This document shows, in pieces, positions 9,226-20,736 of a stretch of DNA of 64,000 nucleotides (position 1 is the stretch's first letter; the number at the start of each line of letters is the position of its first letter). Under the pieces are notes generated by a model. It made no database searches and was not told where the DNA came from. It saw only the letters and a program-made list of their open reading frames with translations. The stretch lies in contig NC_060061.1 in NCBI RefSeq assembly GCF_020283565.1, forward strand, positions 46,785,362 to 46,849,361. The letters run 5' to 3'. Position numbers and translations under genes: made by a program. The DNA comes from Trifolium pratense (Eukaryota > Streptophyta > Magnoliopsida > Fabales > Fabaceae).

Positions 9226-12200
9226 ATGAGCACAACTACTATGAGACCTATCATCATATTTGTATTGATGTTTCATGCCCTTTTCATGGTTCATGTACAT
9301 GGAAAGACAATAAGGTTTGCAAAGAGTGGTTGTGATTTGTTTAGAGGAAGATGGGTTTATGATGAATCATACCCTCTTTATGAAATTTCACAGTGTCCCT
9401 TTATAGAGAAAGAATTTGATTGTCAAAGTAATGGTAGACCAGATAAATTTTATCTCAAGTATAGATGGCAGCCCTCAGAGTGTAATTTACCAAGGTACAT
9501 ACATACATACTCTTTTAGTTACTCTTATTCTTTTTATGTGATGTGATAGAAATATAATTTATAAGGGTTTTAATCACGATTAGGGTCGAGTTGCTATACT
9601 TGATTATACGGAGAATTGCAATCAAATGTGGATAATAAAACATTATAACTTCAATTAAGATGGTAGAGACATAAAAAATACTTTCATGTCACCATCCAAA
9701 TCGCGGTTGCGTAGATATTTAAAACCCCCAATAATAAAGAAGCATGATTTTCGGTGGTGATAACCATGGTTGTGAATTCTGAACACAATATAATGGTTTT
9801 AGACATCTCTGCAATTAGGCCTTAACAACAACTGTTGTTTTGGGCTTTCGGCTGTATTTAATCACAAATTTAGTTTATTCCGATGTATAATGGGGGTTAT
9901 TTTAATCTATTTACTAATTTGAAAGTTCTTGTTGTATTGATTTCTTAAATGGAAAAAAAAAAATGCAACCTTAGTAATAATAGAAAGAAAGACAAATCCA
10001 ACTAAGGTAACAACCATTGGAATAGGTAAATGGTGTCTTCATGGTGATGGCAAAGTTGAGACTTGGACATGATATCTTTCCCGCCGTTTTCTCCAAAAAT
10101 TAAAATTTTGTGGTAAACAAAACCATGTGATCTGAATTTAGTGTAATGCTCTCTATTAAATGTCAATAATTTCTAGCTAGTTAAAGAATAAAATTATTAT
10201 GATTATAATTATAAGTTGTGAACCTCCAATTAACATAAGCCATTTCTTTGTTTGTTAGGGTGTCTATTCAATGTGTCATACAACAAAAGGTTGTTGGGCT
10301 TAATTATTCTACACCCGATTCTTTTATAAAAAATAATTGACTTTTTAAGTTCATTAAATTACATATATATCTGATCTATATTTAAACCTATTAATGATTC
10401 AATGAATTTAAAAAGTCAATTATTTTTTATAAAAAAGATTGAAAGAAATATATTATTGTATATAATTAAACTACCATATGCATAATGTGTGAATAAGTTG
10501 ACATTATGATGTCTATATAGTGAAATTGCTTTCAATGTGTATGTGTAAATAACCTACTTGAAATCTACATATCTAATGTGACTGTGGCTTGAATGTGGAC
10601 CCTTCTGACTAGTACCATTATCCAATCTTGTTGAATGGTCATCTAATTTCCATAATATGTAAATTTATCTCTTAAGATATTTCCCTAATAATACTCATCC
10701 ATTTCATTTTTCTCCCAACACATTATCATCTTGATACTAGCTAGTTAAAGAATAAAAATGATTATGATTGTAATTTGTGAACCTCCGATTAACATAAGCC
10801 ATTTCTTTGTTTGCTAGGCTGTCTTTTCAATGTGTCATACAACAAACAATTAGTTAAAAGGTTGTTAGGTTTATACTTCTGTCCTATTTTCAGTCTTTGT
10901 TATAAGAAATTATTAACATTTAAATTTATTAAATAACTGATATATCTGATCTATAATATATGATTTATATTATAAATCTGATACATTAATTATTTAATGA
11001 ATTTAAAATGTGAGTTTTTTTTTTTTTTTTTTTATAAAAAAGACCGTAAGAAATATATAATACTTGTATATAATTAAACTACCATATGAAGTATGTGTGA
11101 ATAAGTTGAAAATGTGAAATTGCTTTCAATCATTTTGTCTTCATATAGGACCACATGCCTTATTAGATTGAAACAAAAATACATTTAATGATGATTAAGG
11201 CCATGCAATTTGATTTGAGCCACATATGATTTTGAGTTAACATTATGATACAGATTCAATGGTGGAGACTTCTTAAGAAGACATAGAGGGAAAAGTATTT
11301 TGTTTGTAGGGGACTCTTTGAGTTTGAATCAATGGCAATCACTCACTTGCTTGCTGCACATAGCTGTACCACAAGCTCACTACACCTTAGTCAGGATTGG
11401 TGATCTCTCCATTTTCACTTTCACTGTTAGATCTCTATCCTAATTATTATTTTTCATTTATTATTTCCTTTATCTTCTCTTACTCATTATAACAAATTAA
11501 ATCTATTAATTAAAATTAAAATTTTACAAATCAACATTAATCCCACAGTCACAACTTTCAACCGTCTGATCTGAATTGAAGGTTGAAATTATTTTACTGT
11601 TAAACTAATCTAGACTGTCAGATCTCAAATCAACAATCCAAATTTATTGCGTGAATATTTTACAGCAGACAATCCTGGTCCTATTCATCCCCAATTACTT
11701 GAGTTATGGTAACTAGTAAACTCGTTGTGCAGTTGTGCTTTTTTTCCTATGCAGTATCGACACATATGCAGACATAAAATTGACACAATATTAGTAATAA
11801 ATTAAAAAATTAAATATAATCACAGATGTTCGTGTATGATATTAGACAAAAGTTTTGAGAATTCTATTTTGGATTGTTGACAAAACAAGAAGTAGATGGA
11901 GGCATAAAAAGCCAAAATGTTACTCTCACATAAAAATGAGAGAATATTGTCCTAAAAAATGTTTAAAAGAAACATAAAAAAGTAATTTAGTCCTTCCTTA
12001 ATAGCTAACATTACATGGATGGAATCGTAAAATGTTCAATGAGAAACTAAAATAACAAAATCTTCACATTATATGGTTGAAATCACAAAAAAGAAAAATA
12101 TTATAAGGAGTAAACTGAAATTCGTTATCATTACAAGAAATAAAATCTGTTTAACAAAAAAATTAACAATAACTGGGGATGATAAATTTTCACATATACA

Positions 12201-13881
12201 ATATATGACCAATGTGTAAATCAAGATATTGAGCAAAAGTATATAATGAACTCTCCTTAGAATGAATCGTTCGGGAGAATTTGAGTTCGATTTCTAGTGA
12301 ATACAATTTTTGGACAGATTTTATTTATCTCACAGTCGAACTCTACGTTATACGAGGAGTCCAGGACCTCTTTCCTTGAACGAGAGGGTTAATATACAAA
12401 AAATATACATATGAAATGAATAGTCTTTTACTAGAAACAATCATGATTTATCAATATATGTTAAATTTAACCTAGGACTTTTGTTCAAACAAAAATCTTA
12501 AGTTGAGTTCAGTTATTGTTCAAGTAGCACATAACTTTTTGTTTTTGTTTTTAATTATGCAAAGTAGTTTATAACTTACAAGTATATATGACATGATTTA
12601 CAGAGCTATGATGTTAAGGTGATGTTCTCACGCAATGCATTTTTGGTGGACATTGTTGGTGAAAATATTGGTAGAGTCCTCAAATTAGATTCTATTGAAG
12701 CTGCCAAAACATGGAAAGGAATTGATGTGTTGATTTTTGATTCTTGGCATTGGTGGCTTCACACAGGAAGAAAACAACCGTAATTAAAATTCATACACAT
12801 TCTTTATTATTGGTTTGATTGCATAGACAAATACATTCTCTTCCCCCCTTACTTTTATTTTGTACAAACAGATGGGATTTTATTCAAGAAGGAAATAATA
12901 CATTGAGAGATATGAATCGTTTGGTTGCATATGAGAAAGCATTGAAAACATGGGCCAAATGGGTTGATGAGAATGTTGACATTACAAAGACAAAGGTGTT
13001 CTTCCAAGGAGTCTCTCCAGATCATCTAAAGTAAGTATTTGTTGCCATTTTCATGAGTACAGGGTAAATTGAGTACAATATAATTTTTTTGTTAATTAAA
13101 ATTTAAAAGTTTGAACCTCGAACCCGGAGTCCAAGTAATGTCACTGCATATATACTATACATCCGATCCTTAATATAAAAAAGAATTCACTTTTTAAATA
13201 CATTGAAAAGTTGATATATCTAGACTATATAAGATTAATGTATCTATAGTCAATATAGTTTAGATGCATCGATCTTTCAATATATCTAAAAAGTAAATTT
13301 TTTCTTATATTAAGGACTAGAGGGAGTGTTATCGATGCATCCTTTTGCGTACAAATTATCATTTGATAAGCTTGTGATATACTCTTTTCAGGCTTAATTA
13401 TAAACTATTTTTTTTTTCGGATTTATTGAATAACTAATATATCTGATCTATATTGATAACTAAATAATCAGAAAATATTTAGTTTTAATTAATGCTGGAG
13501 GGAGTATTATTTAGTTTCCTTGTATATTTAGAAACATTATAAGAGAACCAAAGTGTAATTATTATTATTTTTAAAAATATTTTCAGCTCAAAGCAATGGG
13601 GAGACCCAAAAGCAAACTTTTGTGAAGGACAAGAAAAACCAATAATAGGATCAATATATCCAGGAGGCCCACACCCAGCAGAGTTAGCTTTAGAGAGAGT
13701 GCTAAGAGCAATGAAAAAACCCATACATTTGCTTGATATCACTACTTTATCACAGCTTAGAAAAGATGGTCACCCATCAGTTTATGGACATGGAGGACAT
13801 AGAGATATGGATTGTAGCCATTGGTGTTTAGCTGGTGTTCCTGATACTTGGAATCAACTTTTATATGCAAGTCTAATTTAA
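9226..13881 (+). CDS. TRICHOME BIREFRINGENCE-LIKE (TBL) PC-esterase, putative wall polysaccharide O-acetyltransferase
   Basis: Five exons, 9226-9494, 11254-11425, 12604-12779, 12872-13030 and 13587-13881, join in frame to 1,071 bases (356 residues). All introns are GT-AG. Residues 1-26 form a signal anchor ([18 protein letters not shown]). The N-terminal TBL/PMR5 domain starts at [13 protein letters not shown] and contains the family motif CNLPRF. Then follows the PC-esterase domain with the GDS motif (GDSLSLNQW, residues 109-117) and, near the C-terminus, [15 protein letters not shown] with Asp334 and His337 forming the DxxH motif. Ser111, Asp334 and His337 would be the catalytic triad. Family knowledge: Golgi O-acetyltransferases acting on xylan, mannan, xyloglucan or pectin; the substrate cannot be told from sequence here. 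Length and motifs are complete, so the gene looks functional. Intron 1 is unusually repeat-rich. Confidence 0.93.
10173..10536. repeat. Tandem duplication in TBL intron 1, first copy
   Basis: From CTAGCTAGTTAAAGAATAAA to GTGAAATTGCTTTCAAT. It is repeated at 10737-11130 with the same order of blocks (TTGTGAACCTCC, ATTAACATAAGCCATTTC, CAATGTGTCATACAACAAA, GTGTGAATAAGTTGA). It includes an inner imperfect inverted repeat (about 10320-10440; CAATTATTTTTTATAAAA and its complement) resembling a MITE. Confidence 0.85.
10737..11130. repeat. Tandem duplication in TBL intron 1, second copy
   Basis: Second copy of the 10173-10536 block, diverged by substitutions and by an expanded T tract near 11014-11034. 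The copies are separated by about 200 bases, and both lie between exons 1 and 2. Confidence 0.85.
12245..12390 (+). repeat. Possible SINE-like fragment in TBL intron 2
   Basis: A box B-like GAGTTCGATTTC lies downstream of an AGAATGAATCGTTCGGGAG segment. The 3' part recalls degenerate tRNA-derived repeats elsewhere in the window, but box A is not convincing. Confidence 0.3.
13160..13328. mobile_element. Degenerate Stowaway-like MITE in TBL intron 4
   Basis: Imperfect inverted ends CCGATCCTTAATATAAAAAAG and CTTATATTAAGGACTAGAGGGAG, with inner complementary blocks ACTTTTTAAATA / TCTAAAAAGTAA. The outer GGAGGG-type motif matches the Stowaway family seen intact at 48598-48744. Confidence 0.65.
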
Positions 13882-14941
13882 AATTGATTAATGCCTATAT
13901 TCTTAAATAAAAAATATGCCCCTAATATACATGTATATTTCTATAGGTTGATCAAATAAGATTGATCAAATAATATATCTTATTTCATATTCTAAGTGGG
14001 GATTTTTAAATGGACCGGCCCGTCAAAAATAGTGGGTTAAATTGGCCGGTTTGATGGGCCTGGCCCGTTTTGCAACCCGACTTTTTATATAGGATGAAAT
14101 TTTAAGTTGTTAATTGTAATTACTATATATATTGATTTGAGAACAAGATTAAAGATTCCATGAGTATCAATCTGTTTTTTCTTATTAAAGAAACTGTATA
14201 TACTATATAGATTATAGAATATTACAGTGGTTATACCAAAAAAAAAAAAAGAATATTGGAGTGGTGAAATATGATAAGGCGTATATGAAACATGTCTAAC
14301 AATAACACTACTAGTAATTTTTTTTTAAGAATAATAGCTAGTAATTTTAATTTATCTTGTTAATGTATGTTCCAGAGTTTTCAAAATTATTTTTACTTTA
14401 ATATTTTTTACCCTTAAGAAGGAAATAAGATCTGTATCTGCATATAATTTCAAGTTTCAAGGTTCAATTTTCCACTACAAGAAGAACAGAATTGTTTGAG
14501 GGCCAAAAGCCCTCAAAATCGCCAAGAAGTGCACCCAAATAACATATGGGACACACAATGTATGGTCATCCCTTCTAATCAAATTCTCTATAAGCAAAAG
14601 TTAATTATCGGATTCATGAAAATTATTTAAGAGATCTAAATCACTTACTACTTAGATTAATTCAATGTTATTACTTCGTTGCGGTCAAACACAAATATCG
14701 TATATGAACCACACAATATTAAGGGAAAAATGCATATCACATATCATCGGTTTAGAGTTTAGAACAAATAAAAAGCTTAAAAGCAGATTTATGTTTCATA
14801 GTAAGAACTAAGAAAAGTATAAATTAAGGCCACATCAAAACCAAAATAAAAAGGAAACAAAATTGTAACATTTTTATTAAGTGTTATTGAAAACCATAAA
14901 CGACCAAAGTTACATAATATTATGATTCCTTTAAGGGTCAA
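13882..14941. other. Intergenic, no gene seen
   Basis: A GGCCGG/GGCCCG-rich repeat-like patch lies near 14010-14090. A CACTACAAGAAGAACAG motif at 14473 followed by a short palindrome (GGGCCAAAAGCCCTC) resembles the terminus of a CACTA-type transposon. No second end was identified. Confidence 0.4.
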
Positions 14942-15349
14942 TCACACTTTATGATCAACCAATGATACTATTGGTGTTGATGGTGGTGGTGAATGAACAT
15001 CCTCAACTTTATCACAATAACCTTCCAATATATCAGTCTCTTCATTTGTGAATCCAAGTGATGCAACAACATTAGGCCAACAATCATGTCCAATAACCCT
15101 AATTGCTTGACAACAACCACTTCCTAAAAAAGTCTCACCATTAACAAAAAATGTTATAATTTCACCACTACATGCTTGTAGCTTGAATAGGGATTCCCAA
15201 CAATTAGAAGGCTCATCACTCACCTTCAATCTTGATTCAAGGCTCATCACATTAGAAGGGTTGGAAAGTTGTCTAGACTCTATAGATGTTGATGAGATCA
15301 ATCCAATGATCACATGAGCAACAAGAACTATAGCTTTGAGAGAAGTCAT
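14942..15349 (-). CDS. EC1-like egg-cell-secreted protein (prolamin-like domain)
   Basis: A single-exon frame of 135 residues with an N-terminal signal peptide (residues 1 to about 24; IVLVAHVIIGLISSTS). The mature region has six cysteines at residues 50, 60, 79, 80, 90 and 112 with the EC1 signatures CWESLFKLQAC, FFVNGETFLGSGCC, DCWP and LGFTNEE. This matches the prolamin-like family that includes EGG CELL 1, small secreted proteins released by the egg cell to activate sperm during double fertilisation. Function is inferred from the family; some members act in other tissues. The C-terminal tail after residue 115 (PPPS-rich) is variable in this family. On the minus strand a TATATATAT tract near 15400 could serve as a TATA box, about 50 bases before the start codon. 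Confidence 0.88.
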   Translation of the reverse strand: MTSLKAIVLVAHVIIGLISSTSIESRQLSNPSNVMSLESRLKVSDEPSNCWESLFKLQACSGEIITFFVNGETFLGSGCCQAIRVIGHDCWPNVVASLGFTNEETDILEGYCDKVEDVHSPPPSTPIVSLVDHKV

Positions 15350-15667
15350 TATGTATAAAAAGTTATAATATTTGAATACGGTGAAAACATGCTTAGGGTC
15401 TTATTATATATATATAGTTGCTAGGTGTAGGGGAAATGTATAATTAGTAACGGTAGGTTGATGGTAGATGAAGGTAAAAATAATTGTGTAGTGGTTGCAC
15501 AATGGTATATGAAAGATTGAGAATGTTCATATTCTCAATGCTCGAGATAGAACACTAATAATTGGGTTGAATTTAAATGACAATTGATTCTATAGTTTTT
15601 TTTTTTTTTTTACGGCTCTATAGTTTATTTGTATCTTAGTAAATTAGTCTCGGGTTATCTTAGTAAA

Positions 15668-15985
15668 TTACACCGCAAGTCCTTTATCTTATTTTTTTGT
15701 AACACTTTGGTCCTTTATCTTTTTTTTTAACACTTTGATCCTTTATCTTTCATTTGTAACACTTTAGTCCTTTATTTTTTTTTATTTGTAACACTTTAGT
15801 CCCTTTTTTGTAACAGTTTGGTCCTTTATCTTTTTTATATTTGTAACACTTTGGTCCTTTATGTTTTATAAATAAATAAGATAAGGACCAAAGTGTTACA
15901 AAAAAAAGATAAAGGACCAAATTGTCACAAAAAAAAGATAAAGGACCAAACTGTTACAAAAAAATAAGATAAAGAACCTGTAGCA
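15668..15985. mobile_element. Fold-back repeat made of inverted tandem units
   Basis: The left half (to about 15866) holds at least six tandem copies of a roughly 25-base unit with core GTAACACTTTGGTCCTTTATCTT. The right half (from about 15880) holds three to four copies of the exact complement (AAGATAAAGGACCAAANTGTTAC). The outermost pieces also pair (AAGTCCTTTATCTTATTTTTTTG with its complement at 15956-15977). A transcript through this would fold into a long hairpin. Confidence 0.85.
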
Positions 15986-17180
15986 GTGTTTTAAAAACCG
16001 GACCGGACATCAAACCGGTGAGGGCACTGGGTCACTGGTTCATTGGTCGAACCACCGGGTCACTGGTCGAACCGCATGATAATCCGGTATAAACCGGATT
16101 AAACCAGTGAAATGAACCGGTCTCTATAATAAAACTATATAGTTATTAAACTAGATCGAACCGGATGACTTGGTCTCCAAATAAATCTAAAAAATATCAT
16201 GCATCTTAAGAAACTAAAATTATCATAATTTCTTATAAATTATAGTAATTTCACACCAAATTTTTTTTTTTGACACCTAAAAAACATTATATATATACTA
16301 TATTAGTGTTTTAAAATATCATCATATCACATATGTTAGTGGTTTTATTAGATAATTTAATATCATTGCTACTTATTTAATTAATGAATTTTATATTATT
16401 ATCATTTGAAAGACACCTCCGTAAATAACAAATAAAATAATACTATTTTTATTCAAAAAAGAAAAGAAAAAGAGTTTGGGTTGGGCCTTGATTTTAAAAA
16501 TCCAACTTAATGAAACCCTACAGATCCATTTTTCAGTTGTCAGCAGCATCGCCTCCACTTCTCTTTCTCTTTAGATCTCAAAATTAGTTTCTCAAATTAC
16601 ATAGCACTGTACAAATACACAATTTTTGTCTTTGCTCTTCTATACAATTTTTGTACTTGCTTGTTCTTCTACAAATACACGAAATCACAACTCATCCCTT
16701 TCAACTCAACTCTCTATTTTATATTTGGGATGGTGTTTGTTTTGAGATTTCATGAAAACATTTTATCCTTTCCTTCTCATTCTGAAACCGAAATTCCAAA
16801 ACAATATTATTTTCTGGCTTTTTCTTGCCGTACCGTCACAATTGGATGTGGATGTGGAGGATAATTTGTTCTATTCAGTCTCTGTTTCTCTTTCTCGTTC
16901 ATATTTCTATTTTCGTTGATTTTCATTATGAAAAGAAAAAAAAAAGAGAAGAAAACGATGTCGTTTCAGCGCAGATTAAAGAAGAAAAAACAAACGCAGT
17001 TAAACCGCCGGTTTTCAAAACCGCCGGTTCGCCGGTTCTTACCGGTTTTTTCCGGTTTTTTCCGGTTCTTACCGGTTTGACTGCTTACCCGGTCCAGCAG
17101 TCCGACCAGACCGTTGTACCCTCCGGTTCCCGGTCCAACCGGTTCGACCGGCCGGTCCGGTCCGGTTTTTAAAACACTAA
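15986..17180. mobile_element. Non-autonomous DNA transposon with AACCGGACCGG-type inverted ends
   Basis: Left end AGTGTTTTAAAAACCGGACC and right end GGTCCGGTTTTTAAAACACT are perfect inverted repeats of 20 bases. Both ends are followed inward by many CCGGTT/AACCGG subterminal repeats (15998-16165 and 17005-17170). No transposase frame is visible in the roughly 850-base core, which contains T-rich and CTTCTC-rich sequence. No clear target duplication was found, so the superfamily (hAT-like by subterminal structure) is a guess. Confidence 0.75.
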
Positions 17181-17212
17181 TTTTGCCTTTTTTTTTTTTT
17201 TTTTGTTTTTAT

Positions 17213-17345
17213 CATTGGTTCGGAAGTCAGTTTTGCCATCAAGTGGTTCCAACCTCTTTCCGATCGCTAATGCGGAGATCGAACTGTGGTCTCTCCCTAT
17301 CAAGTTCAGCGTCAATCACCATTGAACCAAATAACGATTGGTAGA
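17213..17345 (-). mobile_element. tRNA-derived SINE
   Basis: On the minus strand it starts CGTTATTTGGTTCAATGGTG (box A-like TGGTTCAATGGTG) and has a box B-like ACAGTTCGATCTCC about 50 bases later, ending in a CAGTTTTGCC... 3' part. Related copies lie at 19437-19568, 22966-23010 and 24150-24262. Confidence 0.65.
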
Positions 17346-17751
17346 TCTTTTATAAATATTTTAAAAAAATATTGATTCAATTAAACTGTCATTCGCGATC
17401 AATCAAATTTCTATATTTTAACAACACTATCAACACTTTATAAATTTACAACAAATGTAAAAGCAAAATCCAAAAGATTGAATTACAAAAACAACTATTT
17501 CGTGAGTTCTTGTTAAAAAAAACTACTTCGTGAGTAGTGCCATTTCCTTATCCATCAATTCAGTAGACAACTTGGTTGTTCACACTTAATATCAAGCTAA
17601 TGCACTTCATTATCCCCTCCCCCACCTGACCCTACAATTCCAAAACAAAAGTACACCGGAGGGATTCCACTCTGTGCAACAAGATGCAGATGAAAATCTA
17701 TGAACCACAAAGCATTTAGAAAGAAGAAAAAAAATTCCAACAATCCAAAAA

Positions 17752-19166
17752 ATGACAACAATTAAAGCTTTTTACACTGTGACACCAAATGAATCAACTC
17801 CAAAGGGTTGTTTATGGCTCTCAGATTTAGATCAAGTTAGAGTACTTGGTCGTCTCAGTCACTCATCACAGATTTACATTTACAAACCAAAAAATAAGAA
17901 CCAAAATAAGAGAACCATAATAGAAAGTAGAAACCTTAAAAAAATCTCTCAGCAAAATTCTTGTTCACTACTATCCTATAGCTGGTCGTTGTTGTTACAA
18001 AGAAGGTGGTCGAATCGAGTTGGATCTCAATGCGAAAGGAGCTGTTTTGATAGAAGCTGAAACCACTAAAACAATTCATGATTATGGTGACTTTTCACCT
18101 TCTGATTCCACCAAAGAGCTTATTCCAAAAGTTGATTATAATCAACCAATTGAAGAAATACCATTGTTTGTTGCTCAAGTAACAAGATTTCAAAGCTTTG
18201 GATTTGCAATTGGATTTGGAATTGCTTATTCACATCCTTTATCTGATGGGGTTGGTTGTTTTAACTTGATGAACTCATGGGCCAAAATTTCAAGAGGTGA
18301 AACACTTGAGGATAATGAATTACCATTTTTTGATAGAACAGTTCTCAAATTTTTACACACACCAATTGAGCCGCGCTTCGACCACATAGAATTAAAGCCA
18401 TTGCCTCTCATTCTAGGAAGACCTGACACTGATATTGAAAGAAAGAAGAAAATAACAGCTGAATTCTTGAAACTTACAGCAGAAGAAGTTGAAAAATTGA
18501 AGAAAAAGGCTAATGAATATGATATTCCAAAGGGGTCAAGATCAAGAAGACCTTATAGTAGATTTGAAGCAATTACTGCACATATTTGGAAAAGTGCTTC
18601 AAAGGCACGCGAGCTTAGTGAGAATCAACCAAGTGTTGTTAGGTTCAGTGTTGGAATCAGGAATAGAATAATTCCAAATCTTCCTAAGAATTATTATGGA
18701 AATGCTTTGATCCAAACAGCAGCAACAAGTTACATTGGAGAAATCAAATCAAAGCCATTGAGTTATCTTGCACAAAGGATTAGGGAAGGGAATGAGTTGA
18801 TAACAAATGAATATATAAGGTCACAAATAGATGTTATTAGAGGATTTCAACATTTAGATGATGCAAGGAAATTGTTTTTAGGTGGTGAAGGCAAGAATGC
18901 TGCATATTTTGTTGGGAATCCAAATCTTCATATAACAAGTTGGATGGCTATGCCTGCATATGAAGCTGATTTTGGGTGGGGAAAGCCTTTTCATATAGGT
19001 ATGTATGGGGTCTGTGTCTCCATTTGATAAGGGATTGATTCTTATGAGTCCTGATGGTGATGGTTCTGTTATTGTTTGTATGCATTTTCAAGTTGAACTT
19101 ATGAAGCTTTTCAAGAAGTTCTTCTATGGGGATTTATATGAGTTGTTCTCATCATCAAGATTGTGA
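17752..19166 (+). pseudogene. BAHD acyltransferase pseudogene (copy 1)
   Basis: It aligns over its full length with the intact copy at 20737-22125, but the frame is broken twice. Near 17922-17935 there are seven extra bases (GAAAGTA repeats the preceding GAAA context), shifting the frame after IIES. Near 18999-19003 there is one extra G in a run (TATGGGGTC), creating a stop at 19025-19027, after which the C-terminal frame resumes to TGA 19164. HPLSDG is intact (near 18233) and so is DFGWG (near 18970), so decay is recent. One or both indels could be assembly errors, but the 7-base insertion is unlikely to be one. The central part (18020-19027) is still an open frame of 335 codons. Confidence 0.92.
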
Positions 19167-20736
19167 TGTAAGCTTTGAATGTGATGTGTCATGTTTTTTA
19201 CTTTATTCAATTTTCTATGAAACTCAAACCTGTACCTTTTGGTAGTTCTTTTATGGAGATACAGGTTTGATAATGTAGTTTCCTTTTGTGTAAGCTGATA
19301 TTTTCTTTTTGTGGATTAATCTTTGAATGTGATATTTAATCTCTAGTGCTTCTTCTGCTGTTAATTAAATTGCCTTGCTCATAATTTTAATTTATTCTCT
19401 GTTTTTTTTTTCACAAGTATCTGATCCACTAAATCGCTTAATATAATTTGGAGTCAGTTCTGACATTAACTGGTTTCAGCCCCCTCCTGGTCAGAGTTGC
19501 GGGAATCGAACAGTGGTTCTCCTTACCAAATTCAACGCCGATCACTACTGAACCAACTAACGATTTGTTTAGTGTGATTTTAGCGCATCCAAAATCCAAA
19601 TTCATCTGATCCATCCACTTTAGCACCCCTAGTGTTGGCTACGAAGGAATTTATTAGCCAAAACTGAAGTCATGTATAGAATGTAATAAATTTAAAATTA
19701 TTTACAATTTTGGTCGTCCTTATATTTTTACTATTTTACAAAATTAATTTCTCTATTTTAAAATTTGACAGATTTATTTATTCTATTAAATATTTGGTCT
19801 AAAATATAGGAGTGATATAATTAACATGTTTGAAATAACGTTTTTTTTTTAAAAAATTCTTAGATTTTATCAAGATATCTTTCTCATCATAAAATGATAA
19901 AAATGAAAAACACTAAAATTCCAATTAAGTCATAAATTTTTAATAAGTGAAAAAACTAAAGTTTCTTACACTGTCAGTCACACTGTCAACTATCCTCGTG
20001 GGTTGCATGGACACCGTTGGTGAATCACGTGGGGAATAAATCACTCATTATTAGCTGAAACATTTTTTAAAATAATGTACCAAAAAAAAAATCTTTTAAA
20101 TTAAATTATTTAAAAGAATCTGAATTCCATTCTTGATGTTAAAAGGTCAACTCTATATCTTGAAACACTATTTAAACTAACACTACAAATGACAAGCAAC
20201 TGTTACGGTGTAACGAACGAATAATTGCACTACTAGATATCTACCTATTTCCTCCGGATTTTTTTGCGAATTTGGGGAAAAAACCGCAGGAAACATTTCC
20301 CGCAGATTCTAGTTCCAAGCTAATACCTTTGTAGGTAATTGTTTTCTGCCGTTTTTGGAATCCTCAGAAAAATGTATCCTCAAATGTGTGTTGATGGATG
20401 GATTTAACCGAGTAAATGTTTTGACAAAAGTTAAAAACTAGTATTATTAAAAAATCAACCACAGTTAATGTGTATATGTGAAACCTAATTTGGTACCAAA
20501 AAATTAAGAACTCCATCATGGATGTTCTGATCCATTAAAACAATAAAGTCAGAAAAGTTTTAAATATAATCCAGTACAATAAATATTTGATTGTGACATG
20601 TGCGACCACAATAATGTTATTGAAAATTGTCAAAAGGAGTAATTTGTAACTTACACTATTAGATACTGTAAATTTTGTTTTTGATATCATAGATAGTGTA
20701 TATTTTGAGTACAAAATCTATAGAGCATATTGAAAA
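19167..20736. other. Intergenic between acyltransferase copies 1 and 2
   Basis: Contains the SINE at 19437-19568 and AT-rich DNA. A CACTACTAGATATCTACC motif near 20228 followed by CCGCAGGAAACATTTCCCGCAG hairpin-type repeats suggests a CACTA-like terminal fragment. The 200 bases before 20737 hold no obvious copy of the copy 1 promoter. Confidence 0.4.
19437..19568 (-). mobile_element. tRNA-derived SINE
   Basis: Same family and orientation as 17213-17345. On the minus strand it has TTAGTTGGTTCAGTAGTG (box A-like) and CACTGTTCGATTCCCGC (box B-like). It lies 270 bases downstream of the copy 1 pseudogene. Confidence 0.65.

Noticed and set aside
17752..19027. Two separate genes from the overlapping frames 17752-18060 and 18020-19027
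   Set aside because: Both align end to end with one acyltransferase; the split is caused by a 7-base insertion.
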